DNA from: Clostridia bacterium
Lineage (GTDB): Bacteria; Bacillota; Clostridia; UMGS1840; HGM11507
Direction: 5' to 3'
DNA length: 64,000 bases
NCBI GenBank assembly: GCA_017414505.1
Contig: JAFQLQ010000045.1
Location: forward strand, 36,354 to 100,353
The notes below the pieces were generated by a model. The model was not told the origin of the DNA. It was given only the letters and a program-made list of their open reading frames with translations, and made no database searches. This document shows, one piece after another, positions 55,375-63,969 of the stretch; position 1 is the first letter of the stretch; every line of letters begins with the position of its first letter. Both the position numbers and the translations under genes were made by a program.

Positions 55375-55401
55375 TTAGCACTCTTTTGTTTTGAGTGCTA
55401 A
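55375..55401. promoter_or_regulatory. CIRCE operator
   Basis: Perfect consensus TTAGCACTC-N9-GAGTGCTAA, located between the promoter and hrcA; the binding site of HrcA. Confidence 0.98.
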
Positions 55402-55408
55402 CAACTGT

Positions 55409-55437
55409 AGGATATCACTGTTTAGTGCTTTTGTCAA
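55409..55437 (-). promoter_or_regulatory. SigA promoter of the hrcA operon
   Basis: Minus strand TTGACA (55437-55432), 17-bp spacer, TATCCT (55414-55409); the CIRCE follows 7 bases later, over the transcription start. Confidence 0.8.
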
Positions 55438-55523
55438 GGGGTTTTTGAGAATTTTTTCATTTTTTTACAATTAGTTCATAATTAGTAATTAAATGAAAGA
55501 TGAAATTTTTAAAAATACACATA

Positions 55524-55552
55524 TTGACAAACTTTTCTTAATATGCTATTAT
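55524..55552 (+). promoter_or_regulatory. Promoter of the heavy-metal operon
   Basis: TTGACA (55524-55529), 17-bp spacer, TATTAT (55547-55552). Confidence 0.8.
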
Positions 55553-55560
55553 ATATCAAA

Positions 55561-55584
55561 ACGATTGAACGATTGTTCAATCGT
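55561..55584. promoter_or_regulatory. ArsR/SmtB-type metal-responsive operator
   Basis: A perfect inverted repeat with 10-bp arms, ACGATTGAAC-GATT-GTTCAATCGT, starting 9 bases after the -10. Its core TGAA-N6-TTCA is the known operator pattern of ArsR/SmtB metal sensors. The cognate repressor is probably the third gene of the operon. Confidence 0.8.
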
Positions 55585-55607
55585 AGTGAAAAGTGGAGGT
55601 TGATTTT

Positions 55608-55826
55608 ATGACAAAAACATACAGAATTGAAGTAGACTGTGCAAATTGTGCCAACAAAATGGAGGAAGCTGTAAATAAAATTGAGGGAGTTAAAAAGGCA
55701 GTAATCAACTTTATGGCTCTTAAAATGATTGTTGAATTTGAGGACGGTGCAGATGTAGGCAAAGTTATGAAAAAGGCTGCGGAAGTCTGCAAAAAGGTTG
55801 AGAGGGACAGTGAGATATATTTTTAA
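55608..55826 (+). CDS. Heavy-metal-associated (HMA) domain protein
   Basis: A 72-residue ferredoxin-like metal chaperone or detached ATPase domain. The metal motif is DCANCANKME, with both cysteines, in the usual position; EGVKKAVINF follows. ATG 55608 is 8 bases after GGAGG. The downstream P-type ATPase lacks its own N-terminal HMA domain, so this protein probably supplies that function in trans. A stop-to-start gap of 2 bases links the two genes. Confidence 0.9.
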   Translation: MTKTYRIEVDCANCANKMEEAVNKIEGVKKAVINFMALKMIVEFEDGADVGKVMKKAAEVCKKVERDSEIYF

Positions 55827-55828
55827 TT

Positions 55829-57691
55829 ATGAATAAAAAACAGAAAAAAATGTTAAAAAGAATAATCGCGTCTGCGGTTATTACAATAATATGTGCAATT
55901 CTGCCTGTGCGAGGCTGGCTGAGGTTTGCGCTTTATATGATTCCTTATATTATAATAGGTTATGATATTTTAACTAATGCGGTAAGAGGAATTTTAAACA
56001 AACAGCCTTTTGATGAAAATTTTCTTATGGCGACCGCAACAGTAGGAGCGATAATTTTAGGAGAATACACCGAAGCGACGGCAGTTATGCTGTTTTATCA
56101 GACAGGTGAGCTTTTTCAGAGTTATGCGGTGAGAAAAAGCCGCAGAAGCATAAGCGAGCTTATGGATATTCGTCCTGATTATGCGAATATTGAAGAAAAC
56201 GGTAAGCTTACTCAGGTAAACCCATATGAAATTAAAGTGGGGGATATAGTTACTGTTCTTCCCGGTGAAAAAATACCTCTTGACGGTGTGATTACTGAGG
56301 GGAAAACTACTCTTAATACTTCGGCACTTACGGGCGAAAGTGTTCCGCGCGATGCAGAATGCGGTGATGAGGTTATAAGCGGATGTATAAATCTTACCGG
56401 GCTTATTAAAATCCGTACTACAAGGGAGTTTAGCGAATCAACGGTATCAAAAATTCTTGATATGGTAGAAAATGCAAGCTCAAGAAAATCCCGTTCAGAA
56501 AATTTTATTTCACGTTTTGCAAAAATTTACACTCCTGCGGTTTGCTTTTCAGCGCTTGTACTTGCTGTTTTGCCGCCTTTTGTGAGAATGGCTTTTCTGA
56601 AGCTTCCTGCTGATTTTGGAATATGGATTTACCGAGCACTTACATTTCTTGTAATAAGCTGTCCCTGTGCACTTGTGATAAGCATTCCTCTTGGTTTTTT
56701 CGCAGGAATAGGAGGTGCAGGGAATGCAGGTGTGCTGGTTAAAGGCTCAAATTACCTTGAAGCACTTTCAAAGGTTAAATGTGTGATATTTGATAAAACA
56801 GGAACTATGACTCAGGGAATTTTTGAAGTTGCAGAAATTTATCCTGAGAATATATCCTCCGGGGAACTGCTTAAAATTGCGGCTCTTGCAGAAAGCTATT
56901 CCAACCATCCCATAAGCAAAAGTATAGTGAAGGCGTGGAAGAATGAGATTGATAAATCCGGGGTTTCGGATGTGGAGGAAATAAGCGGCAGGGGTGTTAA
57001 AGTCAAAATTGACGGAAAAACTGTTTTAGCAGGAAATGCAAAACTTATGATGGATTTTGGAATCAGTATTCCGGAAAATTCTCATATCGGAACTGTTGTT
57101 TATATCGCACTTGACGGCGAATATAAAGGACTGATTGTAATTTCGGATACTGTTAAGCCCACTGCAAAGGCGGCGGTTACAGCCCTTTGGAAAAACGGAA
57201 TTAAAAGAATGGTTATGCTTACGGGCGATTCGGCAAAAACGGCAGATGCAGTTGCCATAAAGCTTGGAATCAAAGAGGTTTATTCCGAACTTCTTCCTGC
57301 TGATAAAGTGGAGCTTACTGAAAAGATTCTTGCGGAAACAAAGGGAAAAGTAGCTTTTGTTGGTGACGGAATAAACGATGCTCCTGTGCTTGGCAGGGCA
57401 GATGTTGGCATTGCTATGGGTGCACTTGGCTCGGATGCGGCAATAGAAGCCGCTGACATTGTGCTTATGGATGACAATCCCGAAAAAATAGCAAAGGCAA
57501 TTCGTATTTCAAAAAAATGTATGCGCATAGTTTATCAGAATATTTATTTCGCAATCGGAATAAAGCTTTGTTGTCTTATTCTGGGAGCTTTTGGAATTGC
57601 AAATATGTGGGTAGCCATTTTTGCTGATGTGGGCGTAATGGTACTTGCAGTGCTTAATGCAATCAGAACTTTATATGTAAAGGATGTATAA
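55829..57691 (+). CDS. cadA: Heavy-metal-translocating P-type ATPase (CadA/ZntA-type)
   Basis: Exports Zn/Cd/Pb-type cations using ATP. The 620-residue protein has eight membrane segments, the actuator TGES (SALTGESVPRDAE), the metal-binding SCPCALVISIP in segment 6, the phosphorylation site DKTGTMTQG, the SNHPISKSIV HP motif and the hinge GDGINDAPVLGRADVGIAMG. The CPC motif with the segment-8 aspartate region FADVGVMVLAVLNA indicates the Zn/Cd/Pb class rather than copper. It has no N-terminal HMA domain, which is encoded separately upstream. Confidence 0.93.
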   Translation: MNKKQKKMLKRIIASAVITIICAILPVRGWLRFALYMIPYIIIGYDILTNAVRGILNKQPFDENFLMATATVGAIILGEYTEATAVMLFYQTGELFQSYAVRKSRRSISELMDIRPDYANIEENGKLTQVNPYEIKVGDIVTVLPGEKIPLDGVITEGKTTLNTSALTGESVPRDAECGDEVISGCINLTGLIKIRTTREFSESTVSKILDMVENASSRKSRSENFISRFAKIYTPAVCFSALVLAVLPPFVRMAFLKLPADFGIWIYRALTFLVISCPCALVISIPLGFFAGIGGAGNAGVLVKGSNYLEALSKVKCVIFDKTGTMTQGIFEVAEIYPENISSGELLKIAALAESYSNHPISKSIVKAWKNEIDKSGVSDVEEISGRGVKVKIDGKTVLAGNAKLMMDFGISIPENSHIGTVVYIALDGEYKGLIVISDTVKPTAKAAVTALWKNGIKRMVMLTGDSAKTADAVAIKLGIKEVYSELLPADKVELTEKILAETKGKVAFVGDGINDAPVLGRADVGIAMGALGSDAAIEAADIVLMDDNPEKIAKAIRISKKCMRIVYQNIYFAIGIKLCCLILGAFGIANMWVAIFADVGVMVLAVLNAIRTLYVKDV

Positions 57692-57692
57692 T

Positions 57693-58055
57693 ATGAAAGA
57701 AAAATATATAAGCGAACAATGTGAAAAAACCGGTTCTCATCTGCATTTAATGAAAATAATTGACGAAAATATGCCCGAGGATGAAAAGCTTTTTGACCTG
57801 GCGGAGCTTTTCAAAATGTTCGGAGATTCAACAAGGATGAAGATTCTGTTTGTGATTTTTGAAACGGAAGCCTGTACCTGCGGACTTGCAGAAGCACTTA
57901 ATATGACAGCTTCTGCAATTTCCCATCAGCTTAATGCACTAAAAAGAGCAAAGCTTATAAAAAGCCGTCGGGAAGGAAAAACTGTGTATTATTCTCTTGC
58001 AGATGACCATGTAAGAACAATTATACAAATGGGAATGGAGCATATCGAAGAGTAA
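57693..58055 (+). CDS. ArsR/SmtB family metal-sensing repressor (CadC-like)
   Basis: A 120-residue winged-helix repressor. LFKMFGDSTRMKILFVI opens the fold, the alpha-3 region carries the thiol motif ACTCGLAEALNM, SAISHQLNALKRAKLIKSRREG is the recognition helix and wing, and DDHVRTIIQMGMEHIEE supplies the C-terminal alpha-5 metal site. Cys at residue 10 completes a CadC-like set. ATG 57693 starts 1 base after the ATPase stop. The operator before the first gene of the operon fits autoregulated release by Cd, Zn or Pb. Confidence 0.9.
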   Translation: MKEKYISEQCEKTGSHLHLMKIIDENMPEDEKLFDLAELFKMFGDSTRMKILFVIFETEACTCGLAEALNMTASAISHQLNALKRAKLIKSRREGKTVYYSLADDHVRTIIQMGMEHIEE

Positions 58056-58062
58056 ATAAAAA

Positions 58063-58097
58063 CGGGACTGTCGTATTGATGACAGTCCCGATATTTT
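58063..58097. terminator. Bidirectional terminator, metal operon / stalk-protein gene
   Basis: Perfect 10-bp stem CGGGACTGTC / GACAGTCCCG with an 8-base loop followed by ATATTTTTT. Confidence 0.92.
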
Positions 58098-58102
58098 TTA
58101 TA

Positions 58103-59032
58103 CTATTTTTCAATAACGATTTTTATAGCGTTTGTCTGAGGAGGCAGGCTTCTTGTCATAGCATCTGCGTGAGTTCCGGAGATTTTAACGCCAACCTTTA
58201 AATCAGCAGCTTCTCCGCCTTCAATAACGGTTTCTTCGCTGATGTTAAGAGTTTTTGCATCTGCATCCTTTGCAGGATCACCGATGGTTACAAAGCCTTC
58301 GCCAACTTCTGTGATTTCGCCTGCAAATTCAATGCCGGAAACCTCTTCAACAGGCAGATTTGTAAGGAAGATTTTTCTTGCAGCAACCTGAGGGGGAATG
58401 CTCATTGTCATAGCATCGGAGTAGGAAACAGAAATTGTCATTCCTTCTTTAATATCTTCGAATTTTGCTTCGCCGGAAAATTCGGTTTCTTCAGCAATTT
58501 TTACTATAACTTCGCCGCGTGCAATATCGTTTACAGTTAAGGAACCGTCTTCGTTGATTTTTGTTACGTCTACAACGCTCAGAGTTTCAAATTCCCAGGT
58601 TCCGTCTTCTGCTTTCTGATAGCAGCCGCCAAGAATTTCATCAATAAAGTTAAGCGGAACATAAGTAAATTCACCGATTAGTTTGGGAACAGTTCCAAGC
58701 TCAATGGGAGCACGTCTTGAAAAAGCATAGGAATCAGCATCAATTGAAAATGTTATAAACTGTGCACCCTGTGTAAGTTCGATTGTTCTTGACTCGTCAA
58801 TCCAGTTTACGGTGTAGCCAAGACCTTCTGCAACTGCACGAAGGGGAAGCATTGTAATGCCGTCTGCCTCAACAGTTTCGATACCTGCGATTCTCATTCC
58901 GTTGATTACGGGAAGAGTATCTTCCATTGTTACTTCTTCTGCAGAGATAAGCTCTATGGTATCTTCTGCAAATGCGCTTGCTCCAAGTGTTAATGCTGCA
59001 GCCGCTGTAAGGGCAATAATTCTTTTTTTCAT
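58103..59032 (-). CDS. Secreted stalk-domain (copper amine oxidase N-like) protein
   Basis: A 309-residue exported protein: signal peptide 1-22 (ASAFA), then a stalk/copper-amine-oxidase-N domain (residues about 40-140; ITMLPLRAVAEGLGYTVNW, FTYVPLNFIDEIL). A C-terminal half has two copies of a beta unit, each ending DAMT.S.PPQ..A.KI (near residues 216 and 297). No catalytic residues are seen; such domains are structural modules in Clostridial envelope proteins. GGAG precedes the start. It has its own gap from the PPTase gene upstream. Confidence 0.8.
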   Translation of the reverse strand: MKKRIIALTAAAALTLGASAFAEDTIELISAEEVTMEDTLPVINGMRIAGIETVEADGITMLPLRAVAEGLGYTVNWIDESRTIELTQGAQFITFSIDADSYAFSRRAPIELGTVPKLIGEFTYVPLNFIDEILGGCYQKAEDGTWEFETLSVVDVTKINEDGSLTVNDIARGEVIVKIAEETEFSGEAKFEDIKEGMTISVSYSDAMTMSIPPQVAARKIFLTNLPVEEVSGIEFAGEITEVGEGFVTIGDPAKDADAKTLNISEETVIEGGEAADLKVGVKISGTHADAMTRSLPPQTNAIKIVIEK

Positions 59033-59111
59033 AATTTTTCTCCTTTTATGTAAGTTGTTTATTTTTCAAGGCTTTTTTGTGTGCCTTCTGAAAATAAGAC
59101 GAAAACTTTTT

Positions 59112-59615
59112 TTAAAAGTTCCGTATTATTTTAAAATTTTTTATTTTTTTTTCAGAAAAAGTGAAAATTATATTTTCTTCATCAGAAAAATCTGTGTAAA
59201 ATCCGCTTGCTGAAAGGGTTTTGGCTTTTTTTATATCACGAAAGCCTTTTCCCGAAAATTTTATAAAAGCTTCTTTTTTTACCCATATTTCAAGAAATTT
59301 TTCGTTGCTGTTGCCAATGTATGCGATTTCTTCGGGCGAAAAATATTTTTCGCAAATTTTTTCGGAATTTTTAATAAGTCTGTCTTTTTTTTCGCAGTCT
59401 ATTCCAAATTCAGCATCCCAGATGGCAATAAGCACCGTAGAATCGGTGTGTGTTACGCTGATATACGCATCCGAATCCTTCAAATATGGCTTTCCATACT
59501 CGTTTCTTAAAATTTCGTAAGTCTTTCCAAAACGGTGAATACAGCTTTTTTTAATGAGTTCGTCGGTATTTTTGCGGGTGTGCCCTTTTACCTTGTTATA
59601 ATAATATATGTACAT
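59112..59615 (-). CDS. 4'-phosphopantetheinyl transferase (Sfp superfamily)
   Basis: Moves phosphopantetheine from CoA to a carrier protein. The 167-residue protein has ILRNEYGKPYL, ISVTHTDS, the Mg-binding FGIDCEK and the WVKKEAFIKFSGKGF helix with its catalytic glutamate and lysine. The small size suggests a compact Sfp-like or AcpS-like type. The start overlaps the rdgB stop by 1 base (TAATG). No carrier protein or synthase is near, so the target is unknown. Confidence 0.85.
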   Translation of the reverse strand: MYIYYYNKVKGHTRKNTDELIKKSCIHRFGKTYEILRNEYGKPYLKDSDAYISVTHTDSTVLIAIWDAEFGIDCEKKDRLIKNSEKICEKYFSPEEIAYIGNSNEKFLEIWVKKEAFIKFSGKGFRDIKKAKTLSASGFYTDFSDEENIIFTFSEKKIKNFKIIRNF

Positions 59616-60199
59616 TACAGTTTCTCTTTAAGAATATCCTTAAGCCCCATCAGTGCTCTGTAACGGTGACTTACGGTGTTTTTTTCTTCTGCAGTTGCTG
59701 TGCCGAAGGATTTTTTTAAATCGTCGGAATAAAAAATCGGATCGTAGCCAAATCCGCCTTCTCCGTTAGTTTCTCGTAAAATGTGCCCGAAAACGTGACC
59801 TTCTGCACTGTATTCTTCTGTATCACTAATAACAAATGCAACAGCAGAAGTAAAGTGAGCACTTCTGTTTTCTATGTTTTCAAGCTCGGAAAGAAGCTTT
59901 GCTATTCTGTCCGCATCGGTGGCATTTTCGCCTGCATAGCGCGCAGAATATACTCCGGGTGCACCGTTTAACGCATCTACGCAAAGCCCGGAATCGTCTG
60001 CAATTGCAGGGAGACCGGAAATTTCATAAACCGCTCTTGCTTTTAAAAAAGCGTTTTCCAGAAATGTAGTTCCCGTTTCCTCAACATCAATGTCAATTCC
60101 TGCTTCCTTCTGTGAGATTACCTCAATTCCCAAATCACCAAGAATAGCCTTTATTTCACGCACTTTTCCGGCGTTTCCGGTTGCCGCTATAATTTTCAT
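59615..60199 (-). CDS. rdgB: XTP/dITP diphosphatase (RdgB/HAM1)
   Basis: House-cleaning pyrophosphatase that removes non-canonical purine nucleotides (ITP, XTP). The 194-residue protein has IIAATGNAGKVREIKAIL, TGTTFLENAFLKARA, AIADDSGLCVDALNGAPGVYSARYAG (in two parts), GFGYDPIFY and VSHRYRAL. GGAG precedes the ATG. Overlaps the PPTase gene. Confidence 0.96.
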   Translation of the reverse strand: MKIIAATGNAGKVREIKAILGDLGIEVISQKEAGIDIDVEETGTTFLENAFLKARAVYEISGLPAIADDSGLCVDALNGAPGVYSARYAGENATDADRIAKLLSELENIENRSAHFTSAVAFVISDTEEYSAEGHVFGHILRETNGEGGFGYDPIFYSDDLKKSFGTATAEEKNTVSHRYRALMGLKDILKEKL

Positions 60200-60265
60200 A
60201 TCAGTTCTCCTTTTAAGGTTGTTATATTTATTATAACCTAAATTAAAGGATTTGTAAATATTATC

Positions 60266-60454
60266 CTACATAAAAAACTTAAAAACAGCAAAAACTCCCG
60301 CACCAAGCAAACCTACGCCCGGAATAAGCATATAAAGGGGTAGTTTTGAGAGGGAGTTTTCTGCTTTTTTTATTTGGAAAAGTTTTTTTGCGTACTCGTT
60401 TACAATTCTTTCGGATTCCAGTAAAATATCGGATTTATCGCCGTTTTTTTTCAT
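60266..60454 (-). CDS. Small hypothetical membrane protein
   Basis: 62 residues, unrecognised. Start ATG 60454 has GGAG 9 bases upstream. The N-terminal half is a charged helix (ESERIVNEYAKKLFQIKKAE) and the C-terminus one hydrophobic segment (LYMLIPGVGLLGAGVFAVF), so it is a single-pass tail-anchored protein. Located between spoIIE and rdgB. Confidence 0.5.
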   Translation of the reverse strand: MKKNGDKSDILLESERIVNEYAKKLFQIKKAENSLSKLPLYMLIPGVGLLGAGVFAVFKFFM

Positions 60455-60522
60455 ATGTGATTTCTCCGTTTCAAAATAATGTTTGATTATATTATTTCTG
60501 AAAAGGAAAAATTTATACATTT

Positions 60523-62844
60523 CTACGTGCTTTGTACTATCTTTGTAACAATTACTGTCATATCATCTTTGTTATCGCCTGCGGCACTCTGAGCTATTTT
60601 TATGATTATTTCCGCAAGTTCATCGGGGGCAAATACCATTGCTGCCTGAGCTGCATCTACTATCCAGTCTTCTTTATCAATAGCTTCCACAACTCCGTCG
60701 GAAGCCATTACAATTAAATCTCCTTCGGAGAGCCGCATTTTTCGTACCTGCTCTCTGCCTGTTTTTGCAATACCGATAGGCAGACTGTTACCTTTTATAA
60801 TGTCGTATTCACCGTTTTCCCTTAAAATATAGGTTGCCGCCGCACCTTTTTTTACAAATTCTGCATTGAGATTTTTAAGATTAACAACAAATAAATCTAC
60901 TGTGGAAAAATAATCCTTGTCAGGTCCTAAAAGCAGAGTTGCATTTATTAAATTAAGTACCGACCGCTTTGAAAATCCCGTTTTCAAAAAATCCTCAAGA
61001 AGACGAACTGTAGCCTTTGCGTAGTTAAAAGCGTTGTTTCCACTGCCGCTTCCGTCACAAAGAGCAATAAAATGCGAGCCGTTATTAAGCGCTTTGAACG
61101 TATAAGCATCGCCACACCTTTCTCCGGTGTTTTTTGCAATCTGCTTAACCGAGCTTGAGAGGCGGTAAATTTCACATTCTTTAAAGGTGATACGGCATTC
61201 CCGTGAACTGCAATGTCCGCTTGTCCTCTCAAAGGGCACATCAAAATAATCTTCTAAAATTTCTGCAATTAACGTAAAGCATTTTCCACGCAAATTGCAG
61301 GAATGAAGCACTATTTCCACCTGAGTATTGTCGTCTCCGTCTTTTATAACCGTCAAATCTTTAACTTCTATACCCGATTTTTCAATTTCTGAAGCAAGCT
61401 CTAAGGAAATTGCGTTGTCAAAGTAGGGGTTTTCTGTTATTTCATCCTTAAGCTTGTCTATTATAACACCAAGGTCGTAAAAATGCTCTTTAAAAATGTT
61501 GGAGCGCTCGTGAATTTTATATTGCCATGCTTCGTTTAAACGGTGAATTTCATATAGATTTTGCAGATTGTTTATTATTTTTTCAGCTTTTTCGCATCTT
61601 TTTAAAAAGAAATCGGGCAGGTCTTTTAATGTGATTTTTCCCGATTGGTCAATTTTTTCAACGGAAGAAACGAAAACTTTTGCGGTGTTTTCATAATCGT
61701 TTACCCAGCAGCTGCCTCTTAAAAAACAGTATTTGCAGAATTTATCGGTAGTATCGTCAAAAATTGCATTAATGGCATTTTCGTTTTTAGACACCTCTTC
61801 TATTTCGGTGTTAACTGTTTCCGAGAGTTTACGGAATGCGGAGGAAAGCTTTTCTAATTTGCTTGCGGAAATTTCCTTTACGGTGTTTGCCTTGTCGTAT
61901 TCGGTAGAGGAATTTATAAGATGAAAAAACAGCTTTCTTATTTTTTTATCGGGAGTTAAAACTGTGAGAATTCCTGCAATTGCAATTTCAGCAAAGGAAA
62001 TTACAAGGTAGCTTTCCTTCGCCATGAAAATTCCTGTAACTGTATTTCCAAGAACAAAGCCAAGTATAAGAGCAATTTTTCCGTATTTTTTAAAAACAGA
62101 GCTTAAAAGTCCGCAAAGGGAATAAGCGGCAATAAATGCACCTGTATTTTCCGCAGAAAGTCCCACTGCCAGACCTGTTAATGTTGATGCCTGCGCTGTA
62201 AATCCCAGATTGGTGTTAAGAGCAATTAAAAAAACAAGGTAAATTCCGGCTATATTTCCAAGCTGCAGACCGTAGGGCAGAGAAATGCTTCCTATTCCCG
62301 AAAGTGACAGAGAAAAAAGTATTAAAAACGCCGCAGTTTCAGCCTCGGTGAACAATTTTCTGCTTTTGAATTTTTCCATAACCGAAGCACCGGTTTTTAA
62401 TATATAATAGAAAACTGCCGAAATAAAAGCATCAAAAACGCATAAAATTATATCGTAAAGAGTAAATTCCTTAAATATTATAAATATAAGGTTAAAAATC
62501 AGACTGGTTGCGAAAATTACAAGAGGTGCAGTTTTCTGTTCGTTGGTTTTTGGGAACGCCGTTTTTGTAAGAATAGCCAGAATAACCGTACAGAACATAG
62601 TAAGAACCTGCTTGTAAGGGTTAATTAGCGGATTTGATAAAACGCCTGCAACCGAGGCAAAAAACACAAAAATGTTTCCCTTAAAAACCATTAAAAAGGG
62701 CAGGGAAAAGGGAGAAAGTGAGCTGAAGATAAGGATTCTTGCAAGGAGAAATGCCAAAGTGAATTTTAAAATTCCCAAAGTCAGACTTTCGGAACGTATT
62801 TTTGGAAAAACCGATTTTGCGGTTAATTTTTTTACTGTTTCCAT
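60523..62844 (-). CDS. spoIIE: Stage II sporulation protein E (SpoIIE)
   Basis: Membrane PP2C phosphatase that dephosphorylates SpoIIAA in the forespore to activate sigma-F in Bacillus. The 773-residue protein has about ten N-terminal membrane segments (residues 20-300), a linker with FCKYCFLRGSCW, and a C-terminal phosphatase domain with IALCDGSGSGNNAFNYAKA, DLFVVNL, GAAATYILRENGEYDIIKGN and LIVMASDGVVEAI. ATG 62844 follows AAAGGA; an upstream in-frame ATG has no such site. Its presence implies a sporulating lineage, though not that this strain still sporulates. Confidence 0.93.
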   Translation of the reverse strand: METVKKLTAKSVFPKIRSESLTLGILKFTLAFLLARILIFSSLSPFSLPFLMVFKGNIFVFFASVAGVLSNPLINPYKQVLTMFCTVILAILTKTAFPKTNEQKTAPLVIFATSLIFNLIFIIFKEFTLYDIILCVFDAFISAVFYYILKTGASVMEKFKSRKLFTEAETAAFLILFSLSLSGIGSISLPYGLQLGNIAGIYLVFLIALNTNLGFTAQASTLTGLAVGLSAENTGAFIAAYSLCGLLSSVFKKYGKIALILGFVLGNTVTGIFMAKESYLVISFAEIAIAGILTVLTPDKKIRKLFFHLINSSTEYDKANTVKEISASKLEKLSSAFRKLSETVNTEIEEVSKNENAINAIFDDTTDKFCKYCFLRGSCWVNDYENTAKVFVSSVEKIDQSGKITLKDLPDFFLKRCEKAEKIINNLQNLYEIHRLNEAWQYKIHERSNIFKEHFYDLGVIIDKLKDEITENPYFDNAISLELASEIEKSGIEVKDLTVIKDGDDNTQVEIVLHSCNLRGKCFTLIAEILEDYFDVPFERTSGHCSSRECRITFKECEIYRLSSSVKQIAKNTGERCGDAYTFKALNNGSHFIALCDGSGSGNNAFNYAKATVRLLEDFLKTGFSKRSVLNLINATLLLGPDKDYFSTVDLFVVNLKNLNAEFVKKGAAATYILRENGEYDIIKGNSLPIGIAKTGREQVRKMRLSEGDLIVMASDGVVEAIDKEDWIVDAAQAAMVFAPDELAEIIIKIAQSAAGDNKDDMTVIVTKIVQST

Positions 62845-62875
62845 TTTAATTATCCTTTCATATGTAAGTATATAA

Positions 62876-62941
62876 ATTATACACGCATATGGGTGCAAAA
62901 TTTGTCTTAAACAGTAGATGAAAACAGTTTTTTTTACGACA
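62876..62941 (-). promoter_or_regulatory. spoIIE promoter with long spacer and Spo0A-like box
   Basis: On the minus strand TATAAT (62881-62876) is preceded by AAGACA (62908-62903) at a 21-bp spacer, and TGTCGTAAAA (near TGTCGAA) lies at 62941-62932. Bacillus spoIIE and spoIIG promoters also have 21-22-bp spacers and Spo0A boxes, so this is a plausible Spo0A-activated promoter. Confidence 0.4.
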
Positions 62942-63029
62942 TTTTAGGTTAATTTTATTCATAAACTTGCAAAGGGCAACAAAAAATGATATACTTTAAG
63001 TTGAATAATGTTGAAAGGCTTGAGTTACA

Positions 63030-63821
63030 ATGATTTTTGATGGAAAAATAATAGTAAGCGATATGGACGGAACATTGCTTGACGATGAGAAAAAGCTTTC
63101 GGAAAAAAATATTAATGCCATTAAATATTTTGTGGAAAACGGCGGCAAATTTTCCATTGCATCAGGCAGAATCCAGTCCAGAGTTTTGATGTATTTAGAA
63201 CAGATACCTGTTAATCTGCCAATTATAACCATTAACGGTATGGTTCTTTACGATGCAAAAAAACGTGAAGTTATAATAAATGATTACCTTACGGGAAATC
63301 CGCTTGCACTTATTAAGAGTGTTATTGAAAAGTATCCGGATGTGGGTGCGGAAATTTTTAAGGACGAGGATATTTATTTTGTTAACAGTAATAAATACAT
63401 CGAAAAGCATGTTTATGATGAGGGCTTTAATCTTGTTATAACTGACGTAGATAATGTTCCGTATCCGTGGAATAAACTGCTTTTTGCAACTGACAGAAAC
63501 TTTGAAAAAATTCTTTCTGAGGAGTTTTCGGAGTATTTTTCGGATATTTGCTGTGTGAGAAGCGATGCGGCATATTACGATATTATGCGTAAAGGAGTAA
63601 GTAAGGGCTCTATGCTTAAAAAGCTTTGTAAACATGAAAATATAGATATAAAAAATGTTATTGCTGTTGGTGATAATATGAATGATTACGAGTTTTTACA
63701 ATGTGCCGGAAAAGCTGCCGCACCAATTAGTGCACATCCCGAAATCAGGGGGATTGCGGATATTGTTTTAAGGGATAATAATGATTCTGCAATTGCGGAT
63801 TTGATTGAGAGGCTTGTGTAG
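63030..63821 (+). CDS. Cof-type HAD superfamily phosphatase
   Basis: Haloacid-dehalogenase phosphatase with a C2B cap, 263 residues. Motif I VSDMDGTLLDDEKKLSEKN (nucleophile Asp), motif II IASGRI, motif III lysine in the GVSKGSMLKKL block and motif IV AVGDNMNDYEFLQCAG are all present. Acts on sugar phosphates, FMN or similar; not more precise. The ribosome site is weak (AAAGG, 18 bases before ATG). Confidence 0.9.
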   Translation: MIFDGKIIVSDMDGTLLDDEKKLSEKNINAIKYFVENGGKFSIASGRIQSRVLMYLEQIPVNLPIITINGMVLYDAKKREVIINDYLTGNPLALIKSVIEKYPDVGAEIFKDEDIYFVNSNKYIEKHVYDEGFNLVITDVDNVPYPWNKLLFATDRNFEKILSEEFSEYFSDICCVRSDAAYYDIMRKGVSKGSMLKKLCKHENIDIKNVIAVGDNMNDYEFLQCAGKAAAPISAHPEIRGIADIVLRDNNDSAIADLIERLV

Positions 63822-63829
63822 CATGCAAA

Positions 63830-63861
63830 AAAGGTTGTTTGATTTTAGTCAAACAACCTTT
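63830..63861 (+). terminator. Intrinsic terminator after the HAD gene
   Basis: Perfect 13-bp stem AAAGGTTGTTTGA / TCAAACAACCTTT with a 6-base loop. Confidence 0.85.
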
Positions 63862-63928
63862 CAGACTGTCGAAAAAGTCGGTCTACCGCAGAAAAATTAT
63901 TTATCAATGAAAAAGTGCCGGTGAAAAG

Positions 63929-63969
63929 CCTCTCACTCTGGGAGAGGTGTCACGAAGTGACGGAGAGGG
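63929..63969. repeat. Hairpin-rich intergenic element (REP-like) at the window edge
   Basis: CCTCTC...GAGAGG forms one stem and GTCAC-GAA-GTGAC a second; a following GGAGAGGG can compete for CCTCTC. Sequences of this type (CTCTCACTCTGGGAGAGG plus GTCACGAAGTGAC) are dispersed in many Clostridial genomes as far as I recall. Only one copy is in the window, so the repeat status is not shown here. Confidence 0.45.
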
